64,000 nucleotides of DNA from Gammaproteobacteria bacterium (GTDB lineage Bacteria > Pseudomonadota > Gammaproteobacteria > Steroidobacterales > Rariloculaceae). Below the pieces are notes generated by a model that was not told the DNA's origin, did no database searches, and was given only the letters and a program-made list of their open reading frames with translations. The position numbers were made by a program, and so were the translations under genes. This document shows positions 1 to 9,449 of this stretch, in pieces. Each line of letters starts with the position of its first letter. Positions within the stretch are counted from its first letter, which is position 1. The DNA is taken from positions 5,988 through 69,987 of the forward strand of contig PKRJ01000014.1 in NCBI GenBank assembly GCA_017577365.1, read 5' to 3'.

Positions 1-92
1 AACTCCGGCATCGACCATGCGGCGGGAGGGACGAGAAGCGGTGCAGCGATAGCAAGAATGAGGAAGACGCACCTGCAAAGTTTCGCGCTCAT
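1..92 (-). CDS. N-terminus of a secreted protein, cut by the left edge
   Basis: On the minus strand an ATG at 92 follows a purine-rich ribosome binding site (GGGAGAACAGGG) and opens 30 codons that run off the window. The peptide begins MSAKLCRCVF and continues with a hydrophobic stretch (LILAIAAPLLV) and an A-x-A-like region, which is a typical Sec signal peptide. The mature protein lies outside the window, so no function can be given. It is the next gene downstream of the tannase-type gene on the same strand, after a 333-nt gap, so a shared role in handling an exported substrate is possible but unproven. Confidence 0.55.
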   Translation of the reverse strand, partial: MSAKLCRCVFLILAIAAPLLVPPAAWSMPE

Positions 93-425
93 CCCTGTTC
101 TCCCACGCAGGTCGAGGAACCCTACCACACAGGGCTACTAGAGCTGGACCGTGTCTTTCACCTAGCAACGCGAAGAACGCGTTTGCGAGGCCAGCCAGCT
201 CGATTCGATCTTATCCGTCCGCTCGCGCGAAGCTTGCTAGTAGATTCCGAAGAGAGCTCGGTACCCGTGGGGAAAGCTCGTCGAGACGAGATGATCGGAT
301 TGCTTGTGTGTGCGAGCGCGGCGGATGCGGATCTCGTCGAGCTTCGGTTCGGCGGGACCACGAGGATGCTCTGCGTCGCCGCGGGAGTACCTTCGGCGAC
401 GCAGAGCCGTTCGACGGGACTCGGG
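93..425. other. Intergenic gap without a recognisable gene
   Basis: This 333-nt stretch lies between the start of the left-edge secreted gene and the stop of the tannase-type gene. Open frames here are extensions or shadows of the tannase frame and show no family resemblance. I see no convincing promoter, hairpin terminator or RNA gene. Confidence 0.5.
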
Positions 426-2027
426 CTACTCCGGCAGCGCGCAATGGAAATTGCGCGCGTCGTTCGGATCGCCGCGACCCGAGTACCTCGCGACTTGCGG
501 ATGCGGACAAAGAAGCCTCGTCATCGTCACTTCGTCGTCCTCGACTTTGCGCGCGACGATCTCTTCCGGCGCCTTGCCCTCTTCCACCCACGCGACCAGC
601 GCCTTCATGAAGTCGGCACGGTCGGGTCCTGGGCCTCCGCGGCAATGGCCCATGCCGGGCATCATGTACAGCCGCACGTACTCGTCGGTGAACGCCCGGC
701 CGTCTTGACCGGTTGCCTTCTCCGCGAAGTCGATGAGGCTCTCGTAGTAGGCGATCGTCTGCCGCGGCATCACGCCGGGATCGCTCCAGCCGTGATACAT
801 GATGAGCTTGCCGCCACGCGCCTTGAAATCCCGGAGATCCGGATCGATCGCGTTCAGCACGCCAAACAGCTTCGCGTCGACGATCTCGACGTCGCGGTCG
901 AAGTCGAACGTGCGCCAGTCCCAATCTTCGCGCTCGAAGGCCATACCGCCGATCACGGCCTCGCTGATCGTGAACGGCTTCTCGCCGTCCATGATCATCG
1001 CCCAGCCGCGATTACCCGGCTGCGCGGCTTCGCCGCCCGGCTCGAGTCCCGGATAGATCTGCTCGCCGGTGCGGGGGTTCACCGGGCCCTGGTAGATCAT
1101 CCTCAGCGCTTCGACCTTCGGCTCGGGCAGGCAGCCTTCGGTTTGCCCAGCGGAGCACTGGAGCAACGCCGGATCGAAGTCGCAAGTGCGCGGATCGGTC
1201 AGGATGCCGTCTTCGACGCCGTCAGTCGCGTCGCACATCTCGAGCACCTTGGCCGTCACGAGCTCGAAGTCGGCCGACGTCAAAGCCGCGCCCGGTTTCT
1301 TGAGCGTCGCATGCGCGGCCCACAGCTGGCCGATGTGCAAATGCGTAAAGCGGTTCACCGGCGCCCCGGAAACGATGCCGTCGTAGTCGTCCGGGAAACG
1401 CTGGGCCTCCATCAGCCCTTGACGGCCTCCCGTCGAGCAGCCGTTGAAGTACGAGTATTCCGGCCCCCTGCCGTAATACGCGTCGATCACGGCCTTCGCC
1501 TTGACGGTCATCTCGTGAATCGCTCGGTAGCCGTAGTCGATCAAACGCTGCCGATCGCCGAGCCACGTATCGTCCGACGCTTCGTGCCCGGTATCCGTCG
1601 AGGCGGATGCATAGCCGTCGCGGACGGCTTCTCCCATCGCCGCATAGCTGATGACGCCGGCCAGCCCGCCACCGCCGACCGCCTGGAAGCGGCCGTTCCA
1701 TGCGTCGCCTTCCGGCAGCCAAACCTCGAACCTGATCGCGGGTTCGACGACGCCCGCGACTCGGCACATCGCCGGAATCTCGAACGGGCGTCGCAGGTCG
1801 GGCCCGCCTCCCGGTCTGTTGCCGCCCCCGGTGTCGGGCGGAGTGAAGGTGCCGGCCGAAAGGCGTTCGGCAAGGGTGATTTCCGTACCCGGCAAGTCGA
1901 GGTTCACGAGGCTCTCGCATTCCCCGACGACAACGGATTCTGCAATGGCCGGAGCCGCGACGGCAGGTACCGTCAAAGCAAGCGCGATGCGGATGGCGAA
2001 GGCAAGCCGATTCCTATCTTCGGTCAT
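426..2027 (-). CDS. Tannase/feruloyl esterase family secreted hydrolase
   Basis: This 533-residue protein belongs to the tannase/feruloyl esterase family of serine hydrolases, which cleave ester bonds to phenolic acids such as gallate or ferulate. Residues 1-30 form a signal peptide ending in AIAES, so it acts in the periplasm or outside. The nucleophile elbow is the CSTGG motif with Ser198, followed by RQGLMEAQRFP as in the family. A late GMGHCRGG motif supplies the probable catalytic His, and paired Cys typical of the family are present (GCLPEP, CDFDP). The open frame extends 52 codons further upstream, but the ATG at 2027 has a GGGGAGAGGG ribosome site and directly precedes the signal peptide. 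A decayed receptor gene lies divergently next to it, suggesting a former uptake/hydrolysis pair. The exact ester substrate is inferred only at family level. Confidence 0.88.
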   Translation of the reverse strand: MTEDRNRLAFAIRIALALTVPAVAAPAIAESVVVGECESLVNLDLPGTEITLAERLSAGTFTPPDTGGGNRPGGGPDLRRPFEIPAMCRVAGVVEPAIRFEVWLPEGDAWNGRFQAVGGGGLAGVISYAAMGEAVRDGYASASTDTGHEASDDTWLGDRQRLIDYGYRAIHEMTVKAKAVIDAYYGRGPEYSYFNGCSTGGRQGLMEAQRFPDDYDGIVSGAPVNRFTHLHIGQLWAAHATLKKPGAALTSADFELVTAKVLEMCDATDGVEDGILTDPRTCDFDPALLQCSAGQTEGCLPEPKVEALRMIYQGPVNPRTGEQIYPGLEPGGEAAQPGNRGWAMIMDGEKPFTISEAVIGGMAFEREDWDWRTFDFDRDVEIVDAKLFGVLNAIDPDLRDFKARGGKLIMYHGWSDPGVMPRQTIAYYESLIDFAEKATGQDGRAFTDEYVRLYMMPGMGHCRGGPGPDRADFMKALVAWVEEGKAPEEIVARKVEDDEVTMTRLLCPHPQVARYSGRGDPNDARNFHCALPE

Positions 2028-2100
2028 TCGTCCCTCTCCCCCTGAATTCTCCGACGGCGCCTCGGACCATTGCCATCCGAGGAGCATCGTCGGCCGCGGA

Positions 2101-2663
2101 TGATACAGGGATTCGCAGAGTTCAACATCCGCATGGACGGTTTCATCACGAACTCCGACATGTACGGATATCCCGCGAGCCATTTCAGCTTGCCGATGGA
2201 GGCGGTCGAGCGTATCGAGCTCGTTCGAGGGCTTCGTGGCCGGCTACGACCCGAACGAGCTGCCGAACGTCCTGAACGCGACCGTGCGGGTCGGCACGAG
2301 AATGTCCGAGTCGACGGGAACCGCGTCCAATCCGTCCCCTACTGGATCGCCCGCAACGGCCTCACGCTCAGGTCCGCGCGATTCAGCGGCACGCTCGTGC
2401 ACAGCTACACCGGCGAGACGTATGCCGATGCGCTGAATACGCGCACCCCGTCGAGCAACGGCGCCGTCGGCATAGTGCCGAGCTACGGCATCCTCGATCT
2501 ATCCGCGTCGTACGAGATCAGCTCGCGCTTGCACCTGCGCGCAAGCATCAACAACCTGACGGACGAGCGGTACTACACCAAGCGTCCCGAGTTCTATCCC
2601 GGTCCCGGCATCTGGCCCTCCGATGGCCGGAGCGTCTACTTGCCGGTCGGCGTTACGCTCTAG
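2101..2663 (+). pseudogene. Remnant of a FecA-like TonB-dependent receptor
   Basis: The reading frame carries two pieces of a TonB-dependent receptor with most of the barrel missing. Positions 2101-2230 encode plug-domain sequence (IRMDGFITNSDMYGYPASH, then MEAVERIELVRG). A short barrel-like piece (GYDPNELPNVLNATVRVGT) sits in another frame at about 2229-2320. The C-terminal end returns to the first frame from about 2340 (VPYWIARNGLTL, then SASYEISSRLHLRASINNLTDERYY and a final strand SVYLPVGVTL). An intact receptor would be 700-800 residues, but under 200 remain, so a large internal deletion plus at least one frameshift have occurred. There is no signal peptide. It lies divergently beside the tannase-type gene. 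Confidence 0.8.
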
Positions 2664-2795
2664 GATGTGTACGTACTTTCCGAAACGGCACGCGAGATCA
2701 TTCACGTAGTTGATCGGCCAACGACGCGGAAACTCCTCGTATTTGTAGCGATCCGCGTCCTGTTGCCCATTCGAGAAGCGGGTAGCGCAACCGGG

Positions 2796-2824
2796 TTGAA
2801 CGCCTGCAAACAATTCTCTATACA
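2796..2824 (+). promoter_or_regulatory. Sigma70-type promoter for the TonB receptor gene
   Basis: TTGAAC (2796-2801) and TATACA (2819-2824) are separated by exactly 17 bp, a near-consensus housekeeping promoter. Transcription would begin near 2831 and leave a leader of about 150 nt before the receptor ATG at 2983. The gap 2664-2982 holds no gene. Confidence 0.6.
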
Positions 2825-2982
2825 TCGGAGCGCAGCCAGCTCGTCGTACCGGGCTGGGCCTTCACCCCTTGGTCACCTGCTTTCGCAGAGCGTCTCACAA
2901 GAATAAGGACATCGAGCTTTCGCGGTCGTCGTTTCGACAGCGGTTGTGAAAGCAGCGTCGTTACTGCTCAGAGGACGGGCGG

Positions 2983-5397
2983 ATGAAAATACATCAGCAA
3001 CTGTTCGGAATGGCGCTCATCGGCGCCGCTACGCATACCGCTTCGGCGCAAGCCGTGGTGGAAGAAGTCGTCGTTACTGCACAGTTCAGGGAGCAAAGCG
3101 TTCAAGACATACCGATCGCGATTACCGCGATGACCGGCGAGATGTTGGATGCTCGCGGGCATAACACCATCGACGAGATCGGCGCCCAAGCGCCGAACGT
3201 CACCTTGACGCGCGGCGGCTCGTTCGCGGGACCGATGCTCATCGGCTTCATCCGTGGCGTGGGCCAGACCGATTTCAATCCGGCGTTGGAGCCCGGCATC
3301 GGACTCTACGTCGACGACGTCTACTATTCGACGTTGACGGCTTCGATCCTCGATCTTCTCGATCTCGATCGCGTCGAGATCCTGCGCGGCCCGCAAGGCA
3401 CGCTGGCCGGCAAGAATTCGATCGGCGGTGCGATCAAGCTCTACTCGAAGCGGCCTTCGGCGGACAACGATGCCTACATCGAAGGCGGGATCGGCGACTT
3501 CGACGCCGTCGATATCCGCGGAGGCAGCAATTTCACCCTGGTCGAGGATCGCCTGTATGCGCGCGTCTCGGGCGTCTCCCGCTCGCGCAACGGCCACGTC
3601 AAGACTCTCGACTACGCTTGCACGCATCCGGGCTCGGTATTCCCCAGCCATGTCTCCGGCACGGACTGCGTGACGGGCCGAGAAGGGGGTATCCACTACA
3701 CGGCCGTGCGCGGCGCCCTGCGCTGGCTTCCCAGCGATTCGCTGGAGATCAACTTCTCCGGGGATTGGACCGACGACGAATCCGAGCCGGTCGCGAATAC
3801 CCTGCTCGAAACCGGTCCCACGACCGCGCCGATCATCCTGACGCCCGGCGCCGGCCTCTCGCCGACGGCTCCCGGTCCGATGATTTGGGAAACCGTCGCG
3901 ATTCCGCCCACGCTCGAAGGCAACGTCGGATGCATGTTCATCGCTTACGGTCCGAGCTCCTGCGATCCGCTGAGCCCGAACGACCCGTACGTCAACTACG
4001 AGACGTACACGGATCCAAGGACGGGCCTCGCTCTCGATCGGCGTCAGTACGTCGAGGCGAAGAGCGCCTCGGTCGCGATCGACTGGGACGTCAGCGATCG
4101 CCTGCAGATTCAGTCGATCACGGCATACCGCGAGTACGATTCCGGATTCGTCAGCGCGCAAGACGGCACTCCATTCCCGGTTGCGCTGCTGTTCCAGCGG
4201 CTGATCCACGATCAGGTGAGCCAGGAGTTTCGCTTCAACACAGGGTTCGGGGACTTCGCCGACATCACCATCGGGGCGTTCTATTTCGACGCCGATACGA
4301 CGATGGACGCGCGCGTCGATCTCGGATACGTCAACTTCGACTTTCTGCACGGTCCGGACCCGGTCGACGACCGCCACTACGCGGTCTTCGCGAACGGCAT
4401 CTTCCGCCTCACCGATCGCCTGGAGCTTGCGGCGGGGCTGCGCTACAGCGACGACAAGAAGGTCTACCGCTACGCGCGCAGGAATGCGGATTTCAGCCCG
4501 ATCGAGCCCTGCATCGGGCCTCCGGGCACGCCGGGCAATCCGCCGAACTGCCTGATCTCGTCGCTGAACGGAACCGTCGGTGTCTTCGAGGACGACCGCG
4601 TCGACATCCGCGCGGCGTTGAGCTACTACCTGAACGATAGCGCGATGGTCTACGCCTCGTACGCCACCGGCTACAAGGGCGGCGGCGTCAATCCTCGGCC
4701 GTTCTACAACGTCCAGGCGGTCTCGTTCGCTCCCGAAGAAATGGAGACGATCGAGGTCGGCACGAAAGTGCAGCTGCTTCAGAACCGGCTCCGGCTGAAC
4801 GGCGCGGCGTTCTACAACGACTATCAGGACATTACCGCCACGTTCGACGATTGCACCGCGCAATTCGGGCCGGTCTTCGGCGTACCGTGCCTCTTGAATT
4901 CGAATGCCGGAGACGCCGATGTATTCGGGGTCGAGCTCGAGCTCGATTACGTGCCGACCGATGCCCTTCAGATCGACGCGTCCATAGGCCTGATCGATTT
5001 CGAGTACCAGCGGATCAGCCCGAATACGGGCATCAGCCTCGACGCGACCTCGCAGTACACGCCCGAGCTGACCTGGAGCGTCGGTGCTCAATACAACTTG
5101 TCGATCCGCAGCGGCAGCCTCACGCCGCGTCTCGACGTGGTCTATCAGGACGACATGTTCGTCGATCCGGTGAACAACGAAGGCGGCAGAATCGAGAGCT
5201 ACACCCTCGTCAACGGGCGGCTGACGTGGAGCGATCCGAACGGCGCGTGGGTAATCGCCCTCGAGGGCCGCAACCTGACGGACGAGCTGTATTACACGAA
5301 CAAGGGCGAAGGAGTATCAGGGCTCAGCGGGTACAACAACGGCGTGCCCGGTCTTCCCCGTACGTGGATGCTCACGTTGCGCCGCAACCTGTTCTAG
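2983..5397 (+). CDS. TonB-dependent outer-membrane receptor (804 aa)
   Basis: This is an energy-coupled outer-membrane transporter of the large TonB-dependent receptor family. Residues 1-22 form a signal peptide. EEVVVTAQ at 27-34 is the TonB box region. A plug domain follows, with the FIRGVGQ and EILRGPQGTLAGKNSIGG motifs. The rest is a 22-strand barrel ending in a strand with terminal Phe (RRNLF), the usual signal for Bam-mediated insertion. The style (EILRGPQGTLAGKN) matches the receptors expanded in oligotrophic proteobacteria for plant or aromatic compounds rather than classical siderophore receptors. The ATG at 2983 follows GAGGACGGG. A hairpin terminator ends the transcript, so the gene is probably monocistronic. 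The ligand is unknown. Confidence 0.92.
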   Translation: MKIHQQLFGMALIGAATHTASAQAVVEEVVVTAQFREQSVQDIPIAITAMTGEMLDARGHNTIDEIGAQAPNVTLTRGGSFAGPMLIGFIRGVGQTDFNPALEPGIGLYVDDVYYSTLTASILDLLDLDRVEILRGPQGTLAGKNSIGGAIKLYSKRPSADNDAYIEGGIGDFDAVDIRGGSNFTLVEDRLYARVSGVSRSRNGHVKTLDYACTHPGSVFPSHVSGTDCVTGREGGIHYTAVRGALRWLPSDSLEINFSGDWTDDESEPVANTLLETGPTTAPIILTPGAGLSPTAPGPMIWETVAIPPTLEGNVGCMFIAYGPSSCDPLSPNDPYVNYETYTDPRTGLALDRRQYVEAKSASVAIDWDVSDRLQIQSITAYREYDSGFVSAQDGTPFPVALLFQRLIHDQVSQEFRFNTGFGDFADITIGAFYFDADTTMDARVDLGYVNFDFLHGPDPVDDRHYAVFANGIFRLTDRLELAAGLRYSDDKKVYRYARRNADFSPIEPCIGPPGTPGNPPNCLISSLNGTVGVFEDDRVDIRAALSYYLNDSAMVYASYATGYKGGGVNPRPFYNVQAVSFAPEEMETIEVGTKVQLLQNRLRLNGAAFYNDYQDITATFDDCTAQFGPVFGVPCLLNSNAGDADVFGVELELDYVPTDALQIDASIGLIDFEYQRISPNTGISLDATSQYTPELTWSVGAQYNLSIRSGSLTPRLDVVYQDDMFVDPVNNEGGRIESYTLVNGRLTWSDPNGAWVIALEGRNLTDELYYTNKGEGVSGLSGYNNGVPGLPRTWMLTLRRNLF

Positions 5398-5409
5398 TCG
5401 TCGCGAACC

Positions 5410-5433
5410 GCCTGGGGGCGCATGCCCCCAGGC
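5410..5433 (+). terminator. Hairpin terminator after the TonB receptor gene
   Basis: Perfect 10-bp arms GCCTGGGGGC and GCCCCCAGGC enclose a 4-nt loop, 12 nt after the stop codon. No clear U-tract follows, so efficiency is uncertain. Confidence 0.65.
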
Positions 5434-5623
5434 GCCTCTCCATTGGCCGTCCGGCCTTGCGACAAAGGCGTGCTTGTCGTCGGCATCGACATCTTGATCG
5501 CACGCCCGCTTTTGTCACCGGTTGGATACCGCGCGCTAACCGCCCCGTCACTGCCGGCTGGTTAGTCTGGCTTAGGATCTCCAGGATAATGGCCGCCGAT
5601 CGAGTTCGGTCTTCAGAGCACAG

Positions 5624-7021
5624 TTGGTCGGCACCTCATCGTTCTTCAAGCGCGTGCGCGCCCTTCTCTTGCTCGCTCCGCCCTGCCTCGGCGCGGCGCC
5701 CGTCGCCGTGCACGCGAGCGACGCGGAAGGCGCCCGACGTCCGAGCTTTTCCTGGTCCGGCCTCCATCGGGCGCGCTACGCCCGGCTGTGGAACCAGCAC
5801 AGGCCCGGTCTTGCGGGCGACGACCAAGTGCTCGAGCTTCGTACGGCCCTGCGCGCGAGCTACGAACTTGGACGAATCACGCTCGTCGGCGATCTTCAGG
5901 ACGCACGCGCGTATCTGACCGACGAGCAGAGCGGCGTCTCGACGGCGATCGTCAACACCGTCGAGCTCGTGCAGGGTTACGTCGCGATCGGCAAGATCGA
6001 CGACGAACGAGGGACTCGCGTGCAGGCCGGCCAGTTCCTGCTCGAGCTCGGCAGCGGCCGGCTGATCGCCGCCGAGCAATACCGAAACGTCGCCCGAGGC
6101 TTCGTCGGCATCATGGGCGAGAGCGTCTCGCCGGAGCGCGGCAAGCTGATCGGGTTCGCAACCTTACCCATGACGACACTTCCCGATGACCGCGACGCGC
6201 TGCTTGCGAATCGTCGACGGCGTGACGATGCGGACACGGATACAACGCTGCTCGGTGCATGGTGGCAGCTTCCGTGGAACGGCCCTTCGCTTTCGGCCGA
6301 GGTGTACCTCTATGCGTTCGACGAGAGCGACGATCCCGGAGAGCGCCAGACGCCCGACCGGCGCCTGACGATTTCCGGCCTGCGGATCCGGCGTGAAAGC
6401 CGGCCCACGCATTGGGACTTCGAGATCGAGCTCGTCCGGCAAACCGGATCGCGGCGCGCTTCCGCAGCGCCTTCCGACGAGCGCGTGCTCGACATCGACG
6501 CGCACTTCGCGCACGTCGCGCTCGGCTACACGTTTGCCGGCCGCGGATCGCCGCGTCTCGCCGTCGAATACGAGCGCGGGAGCGGCGATTCGGATCCGGG
6601 CGACGGCCGTTGGGAACGCTTCGACGCGCTCTACGGCAACCGCCGTATTGATCTCGCGCCGACCGGCATCTACGGCGCCCTGGGACGCGAGAACATCGTC
6701 ACGTGGGGTGTGCGCGCGTCTCGCGCACTCGGCGATCGCGCCGACACGTTCATCGCCTTTCGTACCTTGAAGCTCGCCGCGGCCGCCGACGCGTTCGCGA
6801 GCACGGGCGTCCGAGACTCGACGGGCCGATCGGGCCGCGACGCCGGAGCGCAGGTCGATGCGCGTTATCGACATTGGCTGCGGCCAAACGTCCTGCGTCT
6901 CGAGGTCGGTGCGACGTTTCTTTCGCGCGGCGACTTCTTCCGCACGGCGCCCAACGCGAACCGACAAGGCGACCCGCTCTACGTCTACAGCGACGTGACG
7001 TACACCTTCGGCTCCGATTGA
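5624..7021 (+). CDS. Alginate-export-family outer-membrane barrel protein
   Basis: This 465-residue protein resembles the alginate export domain family, monomeric outer-membrane beta-barrels that pass anionic or small organic solutes. A signal peptide covers about residues 8-32 (VRALLLLAPPCLG, ending VHASD). The remainder shows alternating aromatic and polar strands. The ERFDALYGNRRIDLAPTGIYG segment is characteristic of the family, and the last strand is YVYSDVTYTFGSD. The first in-frame start is TTG at 5624. GTG at 5654 would shorten the signal peptide, so the start is uncertain and no strong ribosome site is visible. It follows the TonB receptor in the same direction but behind a terminator. 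Its solute cannot be read from the sequence. Confidence 0.75.
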   Translation: MVGTSSFFKRVRALLLLAPPCLGAAPVAVHASDAEGARRPSFSWSGLHRARYARLWNQHRPGLAGDDQVLELRTALRASYELGRITLVGDLQDARAYLTDEQSGVSTAIVNTVELVQGYVAIGKIDDERGTRVQAGQFLLELGSGRLIAAEQYRNVARGFVGIMGESVSPERGKLIGFATLPMTTLPDDRDALLANRRRRDDADTDTTLLGAWWQLPWNGPSLSAEVYLYAFDESDDPGERQTPDRRLTISGLRIRRESRPTHWDFEIELVRQTGSRRASAAPSDERVLDIDAHFAHVALGYTFAGRGSPRLAVEYERGSGDSDPGDGRWERFDALYGNRRIDLAPTGIYGALGRENIVTWGVRASRALGDRADTFIAFRTLKLAAAADAFASTGVRDSTGRSGRDAGAQVDARYRHWLRPNVLRLEVGATFLSRGDFFRTAPNANRQGDPLYVYSDVTYTFGSD

Positions 7022-7030
7022 GCCCACCCC

Positions 7031-7062
7031 GTGTGCACGCTCGACCGGTGCCGCGTGCACAC
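7031..7062 (+). terminator. Hairpin terminator after the barrel protein gene
   Basis: Perfect 10-bp arms GTGTGCACGC (7031-7040) and GCGTGCACAC (7053-7062) are separated by 12 nt and start 10 nt after the stop codon. There is no long T-run. Confidence 0.6.
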
Positions 7063-7195
7063 AGGACCAATGACCCGGTCGTTCCCCCGAAGTAGCGTTC
7101 CATCGCGCCTCCGGACTGCATGCGGGACGCGCATCGCTCGCTGCGCGGACGGCGCCACAGGGACCACGGCACACCGCGATGGGGGACGTTAGCCG

Positions 7196-7831
7196 ATGAT
7201 CAAGCGCATTTCGATTCTCGTGCGCGCGCCGCATATCGACCGCGCGGGCTTCAGCAAGCACTGGCATGACGTTCACGGCGGTCTGGTCGCGCAGCTTCCC
7301 GGCATCGCGGGCTACATTCAGAACCACGTCGTCGAGGAGTTCTCGGGCGTTGCCGCCGAACCGGGCGCCTACGACATCGACGGATTCGTGGAGCTCTTCT
7401 TTCCCGACGACGCCGCGCGCGTCAACGCCTTCACCGGCCCGCACACGAAGCCGATGTGGGACGACGAGCCGAACTTCCTCGGCCATTCGACGGCGTACGT
7501 CATCGAAGGCGACTGGGACCCTCGACGAGCGTTGACGGACGCGAAGCTCATGCTCGTTGCTCAAGGCCTTCGCGCCGCGGTCGATCGCCTCGCCGAGCGG
7601 CTTCGACAAACGGCCGCTGGTGCGCAGATCGAGCGTAACGATGTTGCCGAGGTCGTGCCGCGCGCCAACATGGCACGCGGCCCGCAGCCGGCGGACGTCT
7701 TCTTCCATCTTCGCTTCGCAACGCCGGACGACGCGCGCGAAGCCGGGCGGGTCCTCGCGGATACACACGACCTCTCCGACGGCCTCGAGCGGGTCGCGAT
7801 CACCCGCGTCGTCGAACGGCGAATCGTGTAG
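7196..7831 (+). CDS. EthD-domain protein, probably a fused two-domain form
   Basis: This 211-residue protein belongs to the EthD family of dimeric alpha+beta barrels (ferredoxin-like folds), associated with cytochrome P450 and aromatic or ether degradation. The first half has the family signature: MIKRISILVRAP, then FSKHWHDVHGGLV with its conserved His-rich turn, then IQNHVVEE. The second half (about 115-211) again has a strand-helix plan (DVFFHLRFATPDDAREAGRVL), suggesting two domains in one chain where usual members have about 100 residues. GGGGGACG precedes the ATG. No signal peptide is seen, so it is cytoplasmic. A very stable hairpin follows. Function beyond the family association is unknown. 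Confidence 0.8.
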   Translation: MIKRISILVRAPHIDRAGFSKHWHDVHGGLVAQLPGIAGYIQNHVVEEFSGVAAEPGAYDIDGFVELFFPDDAARVNAFTGPHTKPMWDDEPNFLGHSTAYVIEGDWDPRRALTDAKLMLVAQGLRAAVDRLAERLRQTAAGAQIERNDVAEVVPRANMARGPQPADVFFHLRFATPDDAREAGRVLADTHDLSDGLERVAITRVVERRIV

Positions 7832-7860
7832 CAGACTGTCGCCCTTCGCCCCGCTCCACT

Positions 7861-7890
7861 CCCCGCCGTCCTCGACCGAGGACGGCGGGG
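7861..7890 (+). terminator. Strong hairpin terminator after the EthD gene
   Basis: Perfect 13-bp arms CCCCGCCGTCCTC and GAGGACGGCGGGG enclose the loop GACC, followed by TTACCGCTTT. Confidence 0.8.
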
Positions 7891-8027
7891 TTACCGCTTT
7901 GGAACCGAATGCATACGCGTTCGTCGCCGCATGCCCGCAGGTTGTAAAGGCTTCGGAACCCGGATGCGACTGACCGCATAACCGCGCGGCGGCTACGGTT
8001 AGGCCGACTCGTTAACGAGGGCCTGAC

Positions 8028-9449
8028 ATGCTTGACCGCCAGCATATCGTCATCGTCGGCGGAGGATTCGCCGGCACTGCGCTAGCCGTGCACCTGCTGC
8101 GGCTCGGTCACGCGAAGCTCGATATCACGCTCGTCGAGGCGAGCTCGAGAGTCGGACGCGGCATCGCGTACGGCACGGAGCTCGACGACCACGTGCTGAA
8201 CACGCGTGCGTGCCAGATGAGCCTCCTCCCCGAGGCGCCGCATCACTTCGTCGACTGGCTCGAGCGTCAAGGTGTCCTTTCCGCGGCCTTCGAGTTCGTG
8301 CCTAGGCGGCTGTTCGGGCAATACGTCGAAGAGACCCTCCGGGATGTCCTCGCGGAAGCCAAGCCGGCGGTGGGAGCCTTTTCACTGCGTCTGTCCGAGC
8401 GCGTCACGGGAGTGACGCCGAACGCCTCGGGCTTCGACGTCGAGCTTGGGAGCGGAGAGATCCTCGACGCTGATTCGGTCGTGCTCGCGCTCGGCCACGC
8501 GCGGCCTTGCGATCCGCTGCAGGGAGTGCTCGAGCCGAGCCCGCGTTATATCCGGGACCCGTGGCGGCCCGACGTTCTCGCCGAGGTCGCGCCCGCCGAT
8601 ACGGTGCTCGTGATCGGCACCGGGCTCACGATGATCGACACGGTATTGACGCTCCGCGCTCGCGGCCATACGGGCAGGGTCGAGGCCGTGTCCCGAAACG
8701 GCCTTCTGCCGCGTCCGCATGCCGACGCGCCGCGGACGCTGCCGATCGATCTGCGCCACCGCTTGCTGACCCGAGTCCTCGTGCAAACGCGGCTGCGGCG
8801 GCTGACTCGGGAGCTGCGCGCGCTCATCGCGGAAGCGGAAGCGCGAGGGTACGGCTGGCACTGCATCGTCGACGCGATGCGTCCCCACTTACCCCAAGTC
8901 TGGCGAGCGCTCGACGATCACGAGCGGCGACGTTTTCTCTCGCGGCTCCGCCCCTTCTGGGAGGTCCATCGACATCGCGTGCCGCCGCGAACGCATGCGC
9001 TGATCGGGAAACTCGTCGACAGCGGACGACTGTCCATTCGCGCCGGCCGGATCGTCGACGCGACCGAGCACGAGAGCGCCATCGAGGTCGTCCGCGCGTG
9101 GCGCGGATCGGATGAGACCTCCCGCGACTTCTTCGACTGGGTCGTCAACTGCACCGGGCCGCGGTCCCGCGGGCCTTCCTGTTCCCCGCTCGAGGCGCGC
9201 CTTCTCGAGCATGGTTTACTTCGCATCGATCCGCTCGGGCTCGGCTATCTCACGACGCCCGACGGCGCGGCGATCGGCGGGGACGGCGTCGTTCCGGGTC
9301 TGTATGTCATCGGACCGGCGTGTCGACCGCTGGATTGGGAAACCACCGCCGTGCCCGAGCTCAGCGAGCGCGCGGAAGCATTGGCGGCGCACCTCATCGA
9401 CCAATGGACCGCTACCCGACCGCTACGAACGCGGCGTATGAGGGCATGA
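8028..9449 (+). CDS. FAD/NAD(P)-binding oxidoreductase (NAD_binding_9 type)
   Basis: The 473-residue protein is a cytoplasmic flavoprotein of the FAD-NAD(P)-binding family related to HpyO- and CreE-like monooxygenases. The N-terminus carries the dinucleotide-binding motif VIVGGGFAGTALAVHLL. The family-specific VGRGIAYGTELDDHVLNTRACQMS segment follows at about 45-70, and a second Rossmann motif (VLVIGTGLTMIDTVLTL) lies at about 195. A C-terminal FAD contact region (PGLYVIGPACRPLDWETTAVPEL) is present. The stop overlaps the ATG of a 44-residue membrane peptide (ATGA), implying translational coupling. The substrate is unknown; related proteins act on small nitrogen or aromatic compounds. Confidence 0.82.
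   Translation: MLDRQHIVIVGGGFAGTALAVHLLRLGHAKLDITLVEASSRVGRGIAYGTELDDHVLNTRACQMSLLPEAPHHFVDWLERQGVLSAAFEFVPRRLFGQYVEETLRDVLAEAKPAVGAFSLRLSERVTGVTPNASGFDVELGSGEILDADSVVLALGHARPCDPLQGVLEPSPRYIRDPWRPDVLAEVAPADTVLVIGTGLTMIDTVLTLRARGHTGRVEAVSRNGLLPRPHADAPRTLPIDLRHRLLTRVLVQTRLRRLTRELRALIAEAEARGYGWHCIVDAMRPHLPQVWRALDDHERRRFLSRLRPFWEVHRHRVPPRTHALIGKLVDSGRLSIRAGRIVDATEHESAIEVVRAWRGSDETSRDFFDWVVNCTGPRSRGPSCSPLEARLLEHGLLRIDPLGLGYLTTPDGAAIGGDGVVPGLYVIGPACRPLDWETTAVPELSERAEALAAHLIDQWTATRPLRTRRMRA

Noticed and set aside
2968..5091. Long minus-strand open frame (707 codons) opposite the first TonB receptor
   Set aside because: It is antisense to a clear receptor. Its Arg/Val/Asp-rich composition is a codon-bias shadow with no domain, signal peptide or ribosome site.
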